Shown one piece after another: positions 26,767 to 34,972 of a stretch of DNA of 52,733 nucleotides (position 1 is its first letter; each line of letters starts with the position of its first letter). Both the position numbers and the translations under genes were made by a program. The stretch covers positions 1 through 52,733 of the forward strand of contig JAUCGF010000106.1 in assembly GCA_030378005.1 (NCBI GenBank), read 5' to 3'. The DNA is from Desulfococcaceae bacterium HSG9. Lineage in GTDB: Bacteria; Desulfobacterota; Desulfobacteria; Desulfobacterales; JAUCGF01. The notes beneath the pieces are model-generated. The model saw only the letters and a list, made by a program, of their open reading frames with translations, made no database searches and had not been told where the DNA came from.

Positions 26767-27094
26767 TTTTTATCCTTAATCATTATAGTAAAAAAAAGAG
26801 TGATCTAAATCGCTGCCTTGCTTGTTCTAGCCTTATCGCAATAATCGACACTTGGTCAAAACAACTTTAGCTATATAACTCTATTTTCAGCAATGTCAAT
26901 ATTATCTTATCAATTCCGGTTCAGATACTTTTATTGCATTACGGTACCACCTTGATTGGCGGTTTGGCTGACAGAATAAAAATGTTGCAATTTAATTTTA
27001 TTTAATATAAACGCAATGATCATTTTGAGCTTCCGCTTCATTAGTAAACTATGGTTATGTGTTTATTTTTATATTAAAAGAGGTAAAATCAAAT
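26767..27094. other. Divergent intergenic region without recognised elements
   Basis: This separates enoyl-CoA hydratase (minus) from glutamine synthetase (plus) and must hold promoters for both. I looked for a sigma-54 -24/-12 pair, expected for many glnA genes, and found none with correct spacing. GAGGTAAAATC at 27080-27090 is the probable ribosome-binding region for glnA. No repeat family member is present. Confidence 0.5.
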
Positions 27095-28453
27095 ATGGAA
27101 CCGTTAATGAAACATTTAACGGTGCAGAAGGAGCATGATCGTATGGACAACGTCGTCGAATATAACAACCTACTCAAAAACACTGATTCCACAAAAATTT
27201 TTTTTACGGATTTAAATGGCCGTATTATGAATTTACCGATCAATGCAGATAGTATTGAAACGATTAGCGACAATGGGATCGGTTTTGATGGCAGTTCCGT
27301 TGCCGGATATGCCACAGTAGATTCAAGTGACCGCCTTTTGAAACCGGATTCCGCCGGTTTTTATCGGGTCGATTTTGAAAATGAAACACTGGGCTTTTTT
27401 ATCGGAGACATTTATGATGATGTGGAGACGCGTTCTGCCGCGGACCCCCGTGCGATTCTTCAAAAAGTGATCGCTCAAGCTGAGTCGGAATTCGGTTATA
27501 AATTTATCGCAGGTCCCGAACATGAATTTTTCCTGATTCGTCCCAATGAGCAAGGCGAACCTGAGCATACGGATAGCGCCGGCTATTTTGTGTCCACACC
27601 TTATGATAAAGGCGCGGGAGTGCGAAAGCGCGTCACTTCGATTTTAAAATCATGCGGCATTAATTTTGAAAAAACCCATCATGAAGTCACGCCTTCGCAA
27701 CATGAAATCAATTTGGAATGCGGCCCGCCTTTAGAAGTCGCTGATCGCACGGTCTTATTTAACCATGTTACGCAAAAAGTGGCCGCTGAATTTGGTTATC
27801 AGGCGACTTTTATGCCCAAACCGTTCGATAATTTCAATCGCAATGCTTTTCATATTCATCTTTCCATGCAGGATATGGATGGTGTTAACCAATTTTATGA
27901 TGATGATGCTGAATTCAAACTTAGCCGTACCGCGCGTCAGTTTATCGCCGGAATCATTAAATACGCTCGCGAAACGTCAATTATAATGGCCTCGACTTTC
28001 AATTCGTACAAAGCCTACGTTCTCGAAAAAGAAGCCCCGATTATCCGTGGATGGGGGCTTAAAAACCGTAGTTCTATGGTGCGTGTACCTTACAGCATTT
28101 CTCCGGCAAGTACGCGTATCGAGCTGCGCAGCCCCGATCCGGCAGGCAATCCGTATCTTCAGATTGCCACACTGATAACCATGGGACTGGCAGGTATCAA
28201 AGAAGAACTCGACTGCGGCACCCCGGACATCGGCAGCACATACAATAAGGAATACGCTGTTCGTATGTTAGATGAACGTTTTCTGCCTCGCAGCATGTAT
28301 GAAGCGCTGGTGGAAGCGGAAAAAAGTGAATTTTTGAAAAACGTGATGGGTGAGGCGGCTTATAACAATTATCTAAGTTTGAAAATTGCGGATTGGGAAG
28401 ACCATCGGGTACGGGTCAGTTCACTGGAATATGAAAAATATCTGAACATTTAA
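27095..28453 (+). CDS. glnA: Glutamine synthetase, type I
   Basis: 452 residues from ATG 27095, preceded by AGAGGT; an ATG at 27059 would add a non-conserved leader. GSI landmarks include GFDGSSVAGYATVDSSDRLLKPD, GPEHEFFLIRP, the active-site segment NFNRNAFHIHLSMQD (usually NGSGMHxHxS), and RIELRSPDPAGNPYL. The adenylylation site of GSI-beta enzymes (NLYxLP) was not found, pointing to a GSI-alpha type controlled by feedback. It ligates ammonia to glutamate with ATP. The next gene, 42 bases on, encodes a KamA-family aminomutase, an unusual neighbour that raises the possibility that beta-glutamate is a substrate. Confidence 0.92.
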   Translation: MEPLMKHLTVQKEHDRMDNVVEYNNLLKNTDSTKIFFTDLNGRIMNLPINADSIETISDNGIGFDGSSVAGYATVDSSDRLLKPDSAGFYRVDFENETLGFFIGDIYDDVETRSAADPRAILQKVIAQAESEFGYKFIAGPEHEFFLIRPNEQGEPEHTDSAGYFVSTPYDKGAGVRKRVTSILKSCGINFEKTHHEVTPSQHEINLECGPPLEVADRTVLFNHVTQKVAAEFGYQATFMPKPFDNFNRNAFHIHLSMQDMDGVNQFYDDDAEFKLSRTARQFIAGIIKYARETSIIMASTFNSYKAYVLEKEAPIIRGWGLKNRSSMVRVPYSISPASTRIELRSPDPAGNPYLQIATLITMGLAGIKEELDCGTPDIGSTYNKEYAVRMLDERFLPRSMYEALVEAEKSEFLKNVMGEAAYNNYLSLKIADWEDHRVRVSSLEYEKYLNI

Positions 28454-28495
28454 AACAAAAGCCGCGATAATCGCATATATACTAAGGAGAACATC

Positions 28496-29569
28496 ATGGA
28501 AGAATGGATCGAGCAACTTCAAAACAGTGTCAATACACTGGCAAGATTAAAGGAATTTATCAATGTAACTCCGGATGAAGAAAACACGATCACAACGCTG
28601 AACACCAAATGGGGAACCACTCCCTATTTTGCCGGTCTGATGGATCCTGACGATCCTGACTGCCCGGTTCGCAAACAAGTCGTGCCGTCAATTAAAGAAA
28701 AAGAGAATCGCTATGGTATTGAAAACTATTTGATATGGAAAGAAAATCGCGATACGGATGAAGTGCGCCCGGACAGTATTGCGCGACAGTACCATGACCG
28801 TATCGCTTTTACCGTCACCGATGTCTGCGCCAATTATTGCCGCCATTGTTTCCGTAAAGAGCTGGTTGTGGATCGGGATTTGAAACTGCGTATGGATGTG
28901 GACGAGGGATTGACCTGGATTCGTGCGCATGAAGAGATACGCGATGTCTTGGTAACTGGCGGCGACCCTTTTATTTTATCAGATGATAAAATTGAGTATC
29001 TCATTCGTAAATTGCGTGAAATTCCGCATATTCAGATGATCCGATTTGGAACGCGCACGCCCATCGTTTTACCGCAACGCATCACGCCGGGGCTAAAAAA
29101 AGTGTTGAGCGGTTTTCACAAAATACCTTTATGGATTAACACCCAGTGCAATCATGCCAAGGAGATTACGGAAAAGACCGCTAAAGTGGTATATGATTTG
29201 CTTTCATGCGGTGTGAATGTGGGCAATCAGGCGGTGCTTTTAAAAGGCATTAATGATGATCCGGCCAGTTTCAAAGCACTCCACCAGAAACTGCTAACCG
29301 TGCGCATCCGTCCCTATTATGTGTTTTATTGTGAACCCGCACCGGGCATTGATCATTTCCGCACACCTGTGGAAAAAGGAGCCGAATTGATTCGGGATTC
29401 GATTCGCGGTCACACCACCGGCATGGCTCAACCTATGTATGTGATTGCCACCAATGTCGGTAAAATTCCGCTCATGCCAGATTATTATATTAAAAGTAAA
29501 ACCGAAACCGAATATATGTTGCAAAATTATCAAGGTAAAAAGACCGCCTGGCCGAATATTCCTGAATAA
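28496..29569 (+). CDS. KamA-family radical SAM aminomutase
   Basis: 357 residues with the lysine 2,3-aminomutase layout. The radical SAM motif is CANYCRHCF (Cys111, 115, 118), followed by VLVTGGDPFILSDDKIEYL, RFGTRTPIVLPQRI and NHAKEIT, and a C-terminal GIDHFRTPVEKG...RGHTTGMAQP. In the reference enzyme two aspartates bind the lysine side-chain ammonium. Here the aligned segments read YCEPAPG and VIATNVGKIP, so at least one is not Asp and the glycine-rich loop is shortened (alignment from memory). Lysine may not be the substrate. Glutamate 2,3-aminomutase activity would fit the adjacent glutamine synthetase. AAGGAG precedes the ATG. Confidence 0.85.
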   Translation: MEEWIEQLQNSVNTLARLKEFINVTPDEENTITTLNTKWGTTPYFAGLMDPDDPDCPVRKQVVPSIKEKENRYGIENYLIWKENRDTDEVRPDSIARQYHDRIAFTVTDVCANYCRHCFRKELVVDRDLKLRMDVDEGLTWIRAHEEIRDVLVTGGDPFILSDDKIEYLIRKLREIPHIQMIRFGTRTPIVLPQRITPGLKKVLSGFHKIPLWINTQCNHAKEITEKTAKVVYDLLSCGVNVGNQAVLLKGINDDPASFKALHQKLLTVRIRPYYVFYCEPAPGIDHFRTPVEKGAELIRDSIRGHTTGMAQPMYVIATNVGKIPLMPDYYIKSKTETEYMLQNYQGKKTAWPNIPE

Positions 29570-29646
29570 AAATATTATTTTTTTGTTCAACCCAACAATT
29601 AGGGATTGACAGGTGCAACTTATTTTGTTATCAGTTTTTCCAGTTC

Positions 29647-29722
29647 GGGGCTGTAGCTCAGATGGGAGAGCGCATGACTGGCAGTCATGAGGTCAGGGGT
29701 TCGATCCCCCTCAGCTCCACCA
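29647..29722 (+). tRNA. tRNA-Ala (anticodon GGC)
   Basis: A complete 76-nt cloverleaf. The acceptor GGGGCTG/CAGCTCC has one G-U pair, D-stem GCTC/GAGC, anticodon stem CATGA/TCATG with loop CTGGCAG (anticodon GGC), T-stem AGGGG/CCCCT with loop TTCGATC, discriminator A and an encoded CCA end. Confidence 0.97.
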
Positions 29723-29736
29723 ACTATGCAATACCT

Positions 29737-29796
29737 TAGCGGTTAAAAAAGAGCTTGATAAAATTAAAGCTTTTGTTTTTTAGCCGCTTTTTTTTT
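29737..29796 (+). terminator. Intrinsic terminator after tRNA-Ala
   Basis: TAGCGGTTAAAAAAGAGCTT pairs imperfectly with AAGCTTTTGTTTTTTAGCCGC and is followed by about nine T residues. It ends the transcript of the tRNA and possibly of glnA-kamA upstream. Confidence 0.8.
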
Positions 29797-29862
29797 GCTG
29801 TCATTAGCGACTGCAAATATATGTACGTAAAAAAATTATGAAAGTAAGGTGATGGTACAAAC

Positions 29863-29970
29863 ATGTATTATTCGTATTGTGAAGAAATAGCTAAATGCAA
29901 AACTATACTGTTAAATGACTTAGGAGAATCATTTAACCAACGAAAAAAATTTTATGATATTCATGGGTAA
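29863..29970 (+). CDS. Possible 35-residue leader peptide upstream of hicA
   Basis: The frame ATG 29863 to TAA 29970 encodes MYYSYCEEIAKCKTILLNDL and 15 more residues. AAGGTGAT lies 9-16 bases upstream, a reasonable ribosome-binding site. Its stop overlaps the ATGGGTAA at which I start hicA, so ribosomes finishing it could re-start on the toxin gene. No homologue is recognised; it may be a spurious frame. Confidence 0.35.
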   Translation: MYYSYCEEIAKCKTILLNDLGESFNQRKKFYDIHG

Positions 29971-30220
29971 AAAAGATAAAATATTTAAAAAAGCCAAAGA
30001 GTCGCCCAAAAATCTTACGTTTAATGAATTGTGTTCTTTGGCGGAGTATGCCGGCTTTGAGTTCCGGAATCAAAGCGGCAGTCATAAAATTTACAAACAT
30101 CCGGCGGTTAAAAAAATATTGAATTTTCAACCAGATAAAAAAGACAAGAGCAAAGCTAAAAATTACCAGATAAAACAACTGATTACAATTATTGAAGACT
30201 TCAGTTTAATGAAAGGCTGA
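29963..30220 (+). CDS. hicA: HicA-type toxin (mRNA interferase)
   Basis: About 85 residues. The double-stranded-RNA-binding-like fold of HicA is indicated by LTFNELCSLAEYAGFEFRNQ followed by the catalytic GSHKIYKHP, and a C-terminal YQIKQLITIIEDF helix. HicA cleaves mRNA when free of HicB. I chose ATG 29963 (MGKKDK) because the family begins about here; ATG 29954 is in frame just upstream. Four bases separate it from hicB. Confidence 0.82.
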   Translation: MGKKDKIFKKAKESPKNLTFNELCSLAEYAGFEFRNQSGSHKIYKHPAVKKILNFQPDKKDKSKAKNYQIKQLITIIEDFSLMKG

Positions 30221-30224
30221 AACT

Positions 30225-30509
30225 ATGTTCAAATACTCAATAAACCTTGCATGGAGCGAAGAAGATACTTGTTATGTTGCTACTGTGGCAGAATTTTCAG
30301 GCTTATCAGCTTTTGGCGAATCCCCGGAAGAAGCAGTGAAAGAGGCTAAAATCGCAGTCAAGGGTTTTTTAAAAGTTTACAAAGAAGACGGTTGTCCAAT
30401 TCCTGAACCAAATACTCTTAAATCGTTTGGCGGTCAAACACGGTTGCGATTACCTAAAAATTTACCCGGCACATTAAATCAAAAAGCGCAAAAAGAGGGA
30501 ATTTACTAA
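30225..30509 (+). CDS. hicB: HicB-type antitoxin
   Basis: 94 residues. The partial RNase-H-like HicB fold is seen in YSINLAWSEEDTCYVATVAEFSGLSAFGESPEEAVKEAKIAVKGFL. This is the classic pattern of a beta-hairpin, an FxGLxAxGxTxEEA turn and a helix. It neutralises HicA. The C-terminus is short (RLPKNLPGTLNQKAQKEGIY), which could be a small ribbon-helix-helix-like DNA-binding tail. The 142-bp MITE lies 17 bases after the stop. Confidence 0.85.
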   Translation: MFKYSINLAWSEEDTCYVATVAEFSGLSAFGESPEEAVKEAKIAVKGFLKVYKEDGCPIPEPNTLKSFGGQTRLRLPKNLPGTLNQKAQKEGIY

Positions 30510-30525
30510 AAATGACACCTGAGCC

Positions 30526-30667
30526 TTAGGCTCTGTTGACATTTGATAAAATTATCTTAATATTCAAATTATTAGCAACTATAGCACATTCAAGTTATTT
30601 TCGCCGCAAGCCCTTGTGAATACTGGCCTATAGCGAAAGCCGAATTTGAAATGTCAACAGAGCCTAA
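30526..30667. mobile_element. 142-bp MITE-like element
   Basis: The perfect 19-bp terminal inverted repeats TTAGGCTCTGTTGACATTT (30526-30544) and AAATGTCAACAGAGCCTAA (30649-30667) enclose ~104 AT-rich bases without coding capacity. The GGCTCTGTTGACA end resembles IS5/IS1182-type termini (recognition only). It sits between hicB and a TSUP gene and ends 6 bases before that gene's ATG, so it probably separated the gene from its original leader. Confidence 0.8.
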
Positions 30668-30673
30668 TAGACT

Positions 30674-31426
30674 ATGATTTCTTATTTTATATTAATGCCC
30701 GCTATTTTGATCATCTCTCTTATCCTCACAATGGTGGGTTTGGGCGGCGGTCTTATCTTTGCGCCCTTATTTATCCTTTTGGCGTTCCCTCCTTCAACAG
30801 CGATTTCAGCATCTCTTTTCCTGAACGGCATCGCGGCGCTTTCAGCGGCGATCATCTATTTTCGTAACAAAATGGTGGATTTCCAACTGGCGCTGCCTTT
30901 AATCATCACATCCACGCTGGCGGCTCCGCTAGGGGCGCTGTTCACCTCAAAAATTGATCGTAAAGTTCTGACAGGTTTATTGGCTTTGATCGTATTTTGT
31001 GCGGCGTTGCGTATGCTTTTTGGCAGTAAAGCGGAAAGCCGTGAGATAGCAGTCGGATTTTGGCGTAAAACAGTCGGTAGCTGCACCATCGGCTTGAGCA
31101 TCGGTTTTATTGGCGGATTATTAGGTATCGGCGGCGGCGTATTTATCGTTCCCTTGCTTATCTATGTTCTGAAAGCACCGCCTAAAACCGCAGCGGCAAC
31201 ATCTATTTTTATTGTTGTTTTTTCATCATTCAGCGGTTTTGTCGGCCATATCGCTATGACCCCGATAGACTGGCGTTTTATCCTGCCAGCCGCCTGTTTT
31301 TCTTTTGCAGGCGCTCAAATAGGCTCACGCCTGATGGTGACAAAAATAAAACCCATGATGATTAAACGGATTTTCGGAATAATTCTTTTGCTTTTTGCGT
31401 TCAGGCTGTTGTTTAAAATTCAGTAG
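30674..31426 (+). CDS. TSUP family membrane transporter (second copy type)
   Basis: 250 residues, about eight helices. The two TSUP half-motifs are MVGLGGGLIFAPLFILLAFPPSTAISASL and FIGGLLGIGGGVFIVPLLIYVLKAPPKTAAATS. It probably exports or imports a sulfur-containing or organic anion; it is only distantly like the TSUP protein at 3825. The start lies directly after a MITE, with no ribosome-binding site. The stop (in ATT CAG TAG) is contributed by the repeat that begins at 31421, so both ends of the gene have been reshaped by repeat insertions. Confidence 0.87.
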   Translation: MISYFILMPAILIISLILTMVGLGGGLIFAPLFILLAFPPSTAISASLFLNGIAALSAAIIYFRNKMVDFQLALPLIITSTLAAPLGALFTSKIDRKVLTGLLALIVFCAALRMLFGSKAESREIAVGFWRKTVGSCTIGLSIGFIGGLLGIGGGVFIVPLLIYVLKAPPKTAAATSIFIVVFSSFSGFVGHIAMTPIDWRFILPAACFSFAGAQIGSRLMVTKIKPMMIKRIFGIILLLFAFRLLFKIQ

Positions 31427-31572
31427 ATGGAAAATGCCTGAAAATACGGCATGGAGCGCAAAAATTAAGTACAGCGGTTTTTTGCCCCCCCTGAATCCGC
31501 TGGCCTCCGGGTGGAATCAGATGCAAAAAATCGCTGTGCTTAATTTTGCACTCCTGAACTTTCCATCTACTG
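31421..31572. repeat. Palindromic intergenic repeat, CAGTAGATGG family (copy D)
   Basis: Ends CAGTAGATGGAAA and TTTCCATCTACTG. The stem reads AAGTACAGCGG with CGCTGTGCTT, keeping pairing through a compensating change and one G-U relative to copies A-C. The first bases supply the stop codon of the TSUP gene. Confidence 0.85.
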
Positions 31573-31605
31573 ATTATTTACAACCTCGAAAGATTATGGC
31601 TGCAT

Positions 31606-32559
31606 TCAAGTTGACGAAACTCCATTTTTTTTTAATCGAAACCATAAATTAACCAGATGAACTGTCAGGATAGCGATTGTCAAACGTGGAATCCAGAGCC
31701 AGAAAGGGCTTAACCCCAGTGACAAAAACAGGGCAGGGTCTTCGATCAGGGAATGATTGACTCCGATTGAAAAATGCAGTTTGGTCAATTCATTTTTGGT
31801 CAGATTGCCATCTTTAGCTTCTTCAACAATAACAGCACCACCGTAAGATAATCCGAATATGGCTGCGGTCAGCCATAACATGCCGACACGCTTGCTGAGT
31901 CCCATTGTCCATAATACCGGGTTGAGCGCTTTGACAATCGGACGAATCAGGTTAAAGGCTTTCATGATTTCAAGCAAAATCATCAACCCCATGATGATGA
32001 CAAAGATTTTCAAACTCAAATACCCGGTTGCAACGCACCAATTCATCAACGCCGTCGTAAAATCTATCGAAGGCGGCAAGGCGGCGGTGTGAATGCTTTC
32101 GGTCGCCATAGCGGGTTTAATAAACAGGGCTGAAACAATCACGGTAACGCAGGAAGCGGCCAGTCTTATAAGCGTCGCCGGCACCGGATGGATGCCTGAT
32201 TTGCCCTGAATCACACCTTCTTGAATCAGGTTATGTGAAATCAAAACGAAAATGGCGATGAGCGTCATTTGATCAGTGTTTAGCGGAAGAAACGCCATAG
32301 ATGCAATCGCGCCGTAAAGACCGGTGAGCATCCCGATTATCAGTGGCAAAGCAGCCATGGCTGGCAGACTCAGCAGGCGCATAACCGGTTCGATAAGAAA
32401 ATCGATTTTGTTGAGCAGCCCGCTTTGATCAATCAGCATGGTGGCAAAAGATATGGGTATCAGAATTTTCAACATCCATAAAAATCCGCCCTGACCTTTT
32501 TTAAGCCCGGATTTCAAGCCTGACTTCAATGTATCGCTAAAAGCCGAATTTATATTCAT
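31606..32559 (-). CDS. Nucleoside-recognition (Gate) domain membrane protein
   Basis: 317 residues with eight or so hydrophobic segments. It appears to hold two related 'Gate' domains: GGFLWMLKILIPISFATMLIDQSGLL...PLIIGMLTGLYGAIASM and the second FVIIMGLMILLEIMKAFNLIRPI...LWLTAAIFGLSYGGAVIVEE. These are the pattern of PF07670 proteins related to spore maturation SpmA/B and nucleoside transporters. The substrate is unknown. Its ATG is immediately next to the stop of the upstream MFS gene, so the two are one unit. Confidence 0.72.
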   Translation of the reverse strand: MNINSAFSDTLKSGLKSGLKKGQGGFLWMLKILIPISFATMLIDQSGLLNKIDFLIEPVMRLLSLPAMAALPLIIGMLTGLYGAIASMAFLPLNTDQMTLIAIFVLISHNLIQEGVIQGKSGIHPVPATLIRLAASCVTVIVSALFIKPAMATESIHTAALPPSIDFTTALMNWCVATGYLSLKIFVIIMGLMILLEIMKAFNLIRPIVKALNPVLWTMGLSKRVGMLWLTAAIFGLSYGGAVIVEEAKDGNLTKNELTKLHFSIGVNHSLIEDPALFLSLGLSPFWLWIPRLTIAILTVHLVNLWFRLKKNGVSST

Positions 32560-33720
32560 TTACTTTGGTGAACTTTCAACCTTATGATTATGAGTGGGTA
32601 TCATCTGCACGGCGACCAGTGAAATCATGCTCATAACAGCGGCGCCGATAAACGGAATTCGATAATCCGTCATCCATAAAATTCCACCAATGGCGGGAAG
32701 CGCCACCGCGGCAATGTGGTTAATGGTGAAGCCCACAGCCATGCTTGGCGCAATATCTTGGGGGTCTCCGATTTTTTGGAAATAGGTGCGAATGGCAATG
32801 GCGAAATTGAAAAAAATGTGATCCAGGATATAAAGTAGCGCGATAATCAAACGGGACTGTACTGTTGCATAAGCGATAAAAATAAAGATCAGACTGAAAT
32901 ACTCAAGGGACAATACTTTTCTTTCTCCGAATCGAATGATACATTTACCGATATAAGGGCTTAAAAAATAGTTAATAATGTTATTCACGACAAAAAGAAG
33001 GGTGATTTCCTTTACCGTAAATTCAAAATTCTTTACCATTAAAAAAACCGAAAAAGCGATGAATATCTGTCTCCGCGCGCCGGCCATGAATGTAAGAAAA
33101 TAGAACAGCCCATATTTTTTCTTGAAAATCATCTTTTTATGCTGGGGAACGGTTTCACGACTCGACGGATCATGGGAAAAACCCCATAAAGCGGAAGCGA
33201 TAATAAGTCCGCCAATGACAAGAAACAGCCAGAAATAGCTGAGAAACGGCTCAAGCAAAAAAATCAGAATGCCGACACCGATATTGGCGGCGGCCGCATA
33301 ACTGCGCTGTTTGCCAAAGACATACGGAGATGTGTTTTTATCAAAATATTGGAGTGTGAGTGACTGATTGGTGGTTTCATAATAATGAAAGCCGAAGCTC
33401 ATTATTAAGGTGGTGGCGATTAATCCTATGTAAGATGGAAACAGACCGGTAATCGCAACACCCAGTCCCAAGCAAAAAATAGACAGTGCTGAAAGCCGGT
33501 GTTCTCTGATAACCAGCATTATAAACACGGCCAGAAGCGCTAAAAAACCAGGAATTTCCCGCACCGATTGAATGATGCCAATATGAACGCCCTCAAGGCC
33601 GGCAATTTCCACAGCGAAATTGTTGAAAAGGGTTCTCCATGCTTGCAAACCGATAGTCGAGCTGATCGTCAGGACGATCAGAAAGCGATACATAACGCGA
33701 TTTTTATTTATATTATACAT
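32560..33720 (-). CDS. MFS transporter
   Basis: 386 residues with about 12 hydrophobic segments and no soluble domains. The N-terminal MYRFLIVLTISSTIGLQAWRTLFNNFAVEIAGLEGVHIGIIQSVREIPG helix pattern and the central basic loop (SRETVPQHKKMIFKKK) between two six-helix halves fit the major facilitator superfamily. The substrate is not predictable. It lies 31 bases downstream of the YkgJ-type gene and abuts the Gate-domain gene, so ykgJ-MFS-Gate probably form an operon, possibly originally continuing tpiA. Confidence 0.83.
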   Translation of the reverse strand: MYNINKNRVMYRFLIVLTISSTIGLQAWRTLFNNFAVEIAGLEGVHIGIIQSVREIPGFLALLAVFIMLVIREHRLSALSIFCLGLGVAITGLFPSYIGLIATTLIMSFGFHYYETTNQSLTLQYFDKNTSPYVFGKQRSYAAAANIGVGILIFLLEPFLSYFWLFLVIGGLIIASALWGFSHDPSSRETVPQHKKMIFKKKYGLFYFLTFMAGARRQIFIAFSVFLMVKNFEFTVKEITLLFVVNNIINYFLSPYIGKCIIRFGERKVLSLEYFSLIFIFIAYATVQSRLIIALLYILDHIFFNFAIAIRTYFQKIGDPQDIAPSMAVGFTINHIAAVALPAIGGILWMTDYRIPFIGAAVMSMISLVAVQMIPTHNHKVESSPK

Positions 33721-33751
33721 TCAAATCCTATGTGAAATCAGATGAAATACG

Positions 33752-34423
33752 CTATAATTCCCGGTAATAACGTTGCATTTTCAAACCTTCTGTCAGCGGA
33801 CGTCCGAAAATAAAATCCAGCGCATCAGCTTGCAAATAATTTCTCTGAATCATCAAATCCCTTAAATGTTTATCATACCCGATCATTTCATCAATCATTT
33901 TTCGATATTTGCCATCACCGCTTTGCGCCGAATCCGTTTTTATCAACAGCTCTCGAAATTTAGTGTATGAACATTGGGTTTGATGGTCTTCAATTAATTC
34001 CCACAGGCCCTTAATGCGGCCGATAATATCCTTACGTGTGAGACGGTTTTTATTGTAGATTCGTACGGATTCACGCACATCCCAGCATTTTAAAACACGG
34101 CATTCCAATGGTCTGTTCAGATAGATTTCACAACCAGCCGTTTCCTGATTAAAAAAACAGCAGGTTGCCGCTTTAGAGTCATGTGAATGCGTTTGTCCTT
34201 TAATTTTAATGATGTCGGATAACGCCGGTTCAAGGCGCTTGCTTACATTATCATAAACCAATTCATCTTTTCTGATGGTATAAAGACAATCTAAATCAAT
34301 AACGCCTTTTTCAAAGAGAGCCTTATCTTCATGATGAAGCGCCGGCCCGCCTTTTTGGCAGCAGACGCCGCAACGAATACATTCTAAAGGTCTGTAAGAA
34401 GAAATTTGACAAAAACTAATCAT
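33752..34423 (-). CDS. YkgJ-type cysteine-cluster protein
   Basis: 223 residues. The N-terminal cysteine cluster ECIRCGVCCQKGGPAL and a later CCFFNQETAGCEIYLNRPLECRVLKCW match the YkgJ/PF03692 family, thought to bind zinc or an iron-sulfur cluster. The function is unknown. The ATG (34421-34423) overlaps the TGA of a truncated tpiA copy as ATGA. The same ATGATT sequence follows the intact tpiA at 37788, so ykgJ was once directly coupled to tpiA before the 3.3-kb insertion. Confidence 0.8.
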   Translation of the reverse strand: MISFCQISSYRPLECIRCGVCCQKGGPALHHEDKALFEKGVIDLDCLYTIRKDELVYDNVSKRLEPALSDIIKIKGQTHSHDSKAATCCFFNQETAGCEIYLNRPLECRVLKCWDVRESVRIYNKNRLTRKDIIGRIKGLWELIEDHQTQCSYTKFRELLIKTDSAQSGDGKYRKMIDEMIGYDKHLRDLMIQRNYLQADALDFIFGRPLTEGLKMQRYYREL

Positions 34424-34549
34424 GCAACCACAATCTGGCTAAAGTTTTCCGCGTTCAGGCTGGCCCCGCCCACCAAAACACCATCAAGATTATCCAACGC
34501 CATAATTGAAGGCCTGAATCGGGTTTGACGCTGTCGCAGTAAAGAATCA
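34420..34549 (-). pseudogene. tpiA: Truncated duplicate of the tpiA 3' end
   Basis: Some 130 bases match the end of tpiA (37788-37918). The last ~29 codons keep frame and near-identity (IMALDNLDGVLVGGASLNAE...). Further upstream there is a single-base deletion, and similarity stops near 34549. The similarity continues ~18 bases past the stop into ykgJ. It marks the left boundary of the inserted region. Confidence 0.9.
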
Positions 34550-34632
34550 GCATATCTGCTAATGTTTCCCATATTTCAACCTGGCTACTTTGGGGCCAAT
34601 ATGAAGAACACCCATTTTTTAAGAGTTATCTT

Positions 34633-34742
34633 GATGGTCTCGTAAAAAGTCGAAATTCCCAAAATTCGTACTCGTAACCTGTTGAAATCATTAGGTGCGA
34701 ATTTCGAAAAATGGTCAATTTCTGACTTTTTACGAGACCATC
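34633..34742. repeat. 110-bp element with 19-bp perfect inverted repeats
   Basis: GATGGTCTCGTAAAAAGTC (34633-34651) and GACTTTTTACGAGACCATC (34724-34742) are exact complements. The interior includes a second weaker pairing (CGAAATTCCC / GGTGCGAATTTCG). There is no coding capacity. It is MITE-like, located inside the accessory insertion. The rest of 34550-34972 is AT-rich and shows no gene. Confidence 0.8.
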
Positions 34743-34972
34743 TATCTTAGTTTATAATATTTTTTGACTCCAAATAAAATTGATGGCAATAAATATCTTT
34801 CAATTCGACTCAAAAGTCCTAACATTGAGGTCAGCGGTTTTGTTCAACAATTGTTATAAATAAATATCAAACTACTTTCTTCACATCAAAAAAATTATGG
34901 AGTATCCCCTTGTTCCTAAGATTTTCATGAGGAATTTCGAACTTTACTTGCAAAATCTTTGAATACCGTTGG

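Noticed and set aside
26901..27058. Sigma-54 promoter for glnA
   Set aside because: TTGGCTGACAG and TGTTGCAA occur but the spacing is far too long for -24/-12 elements.
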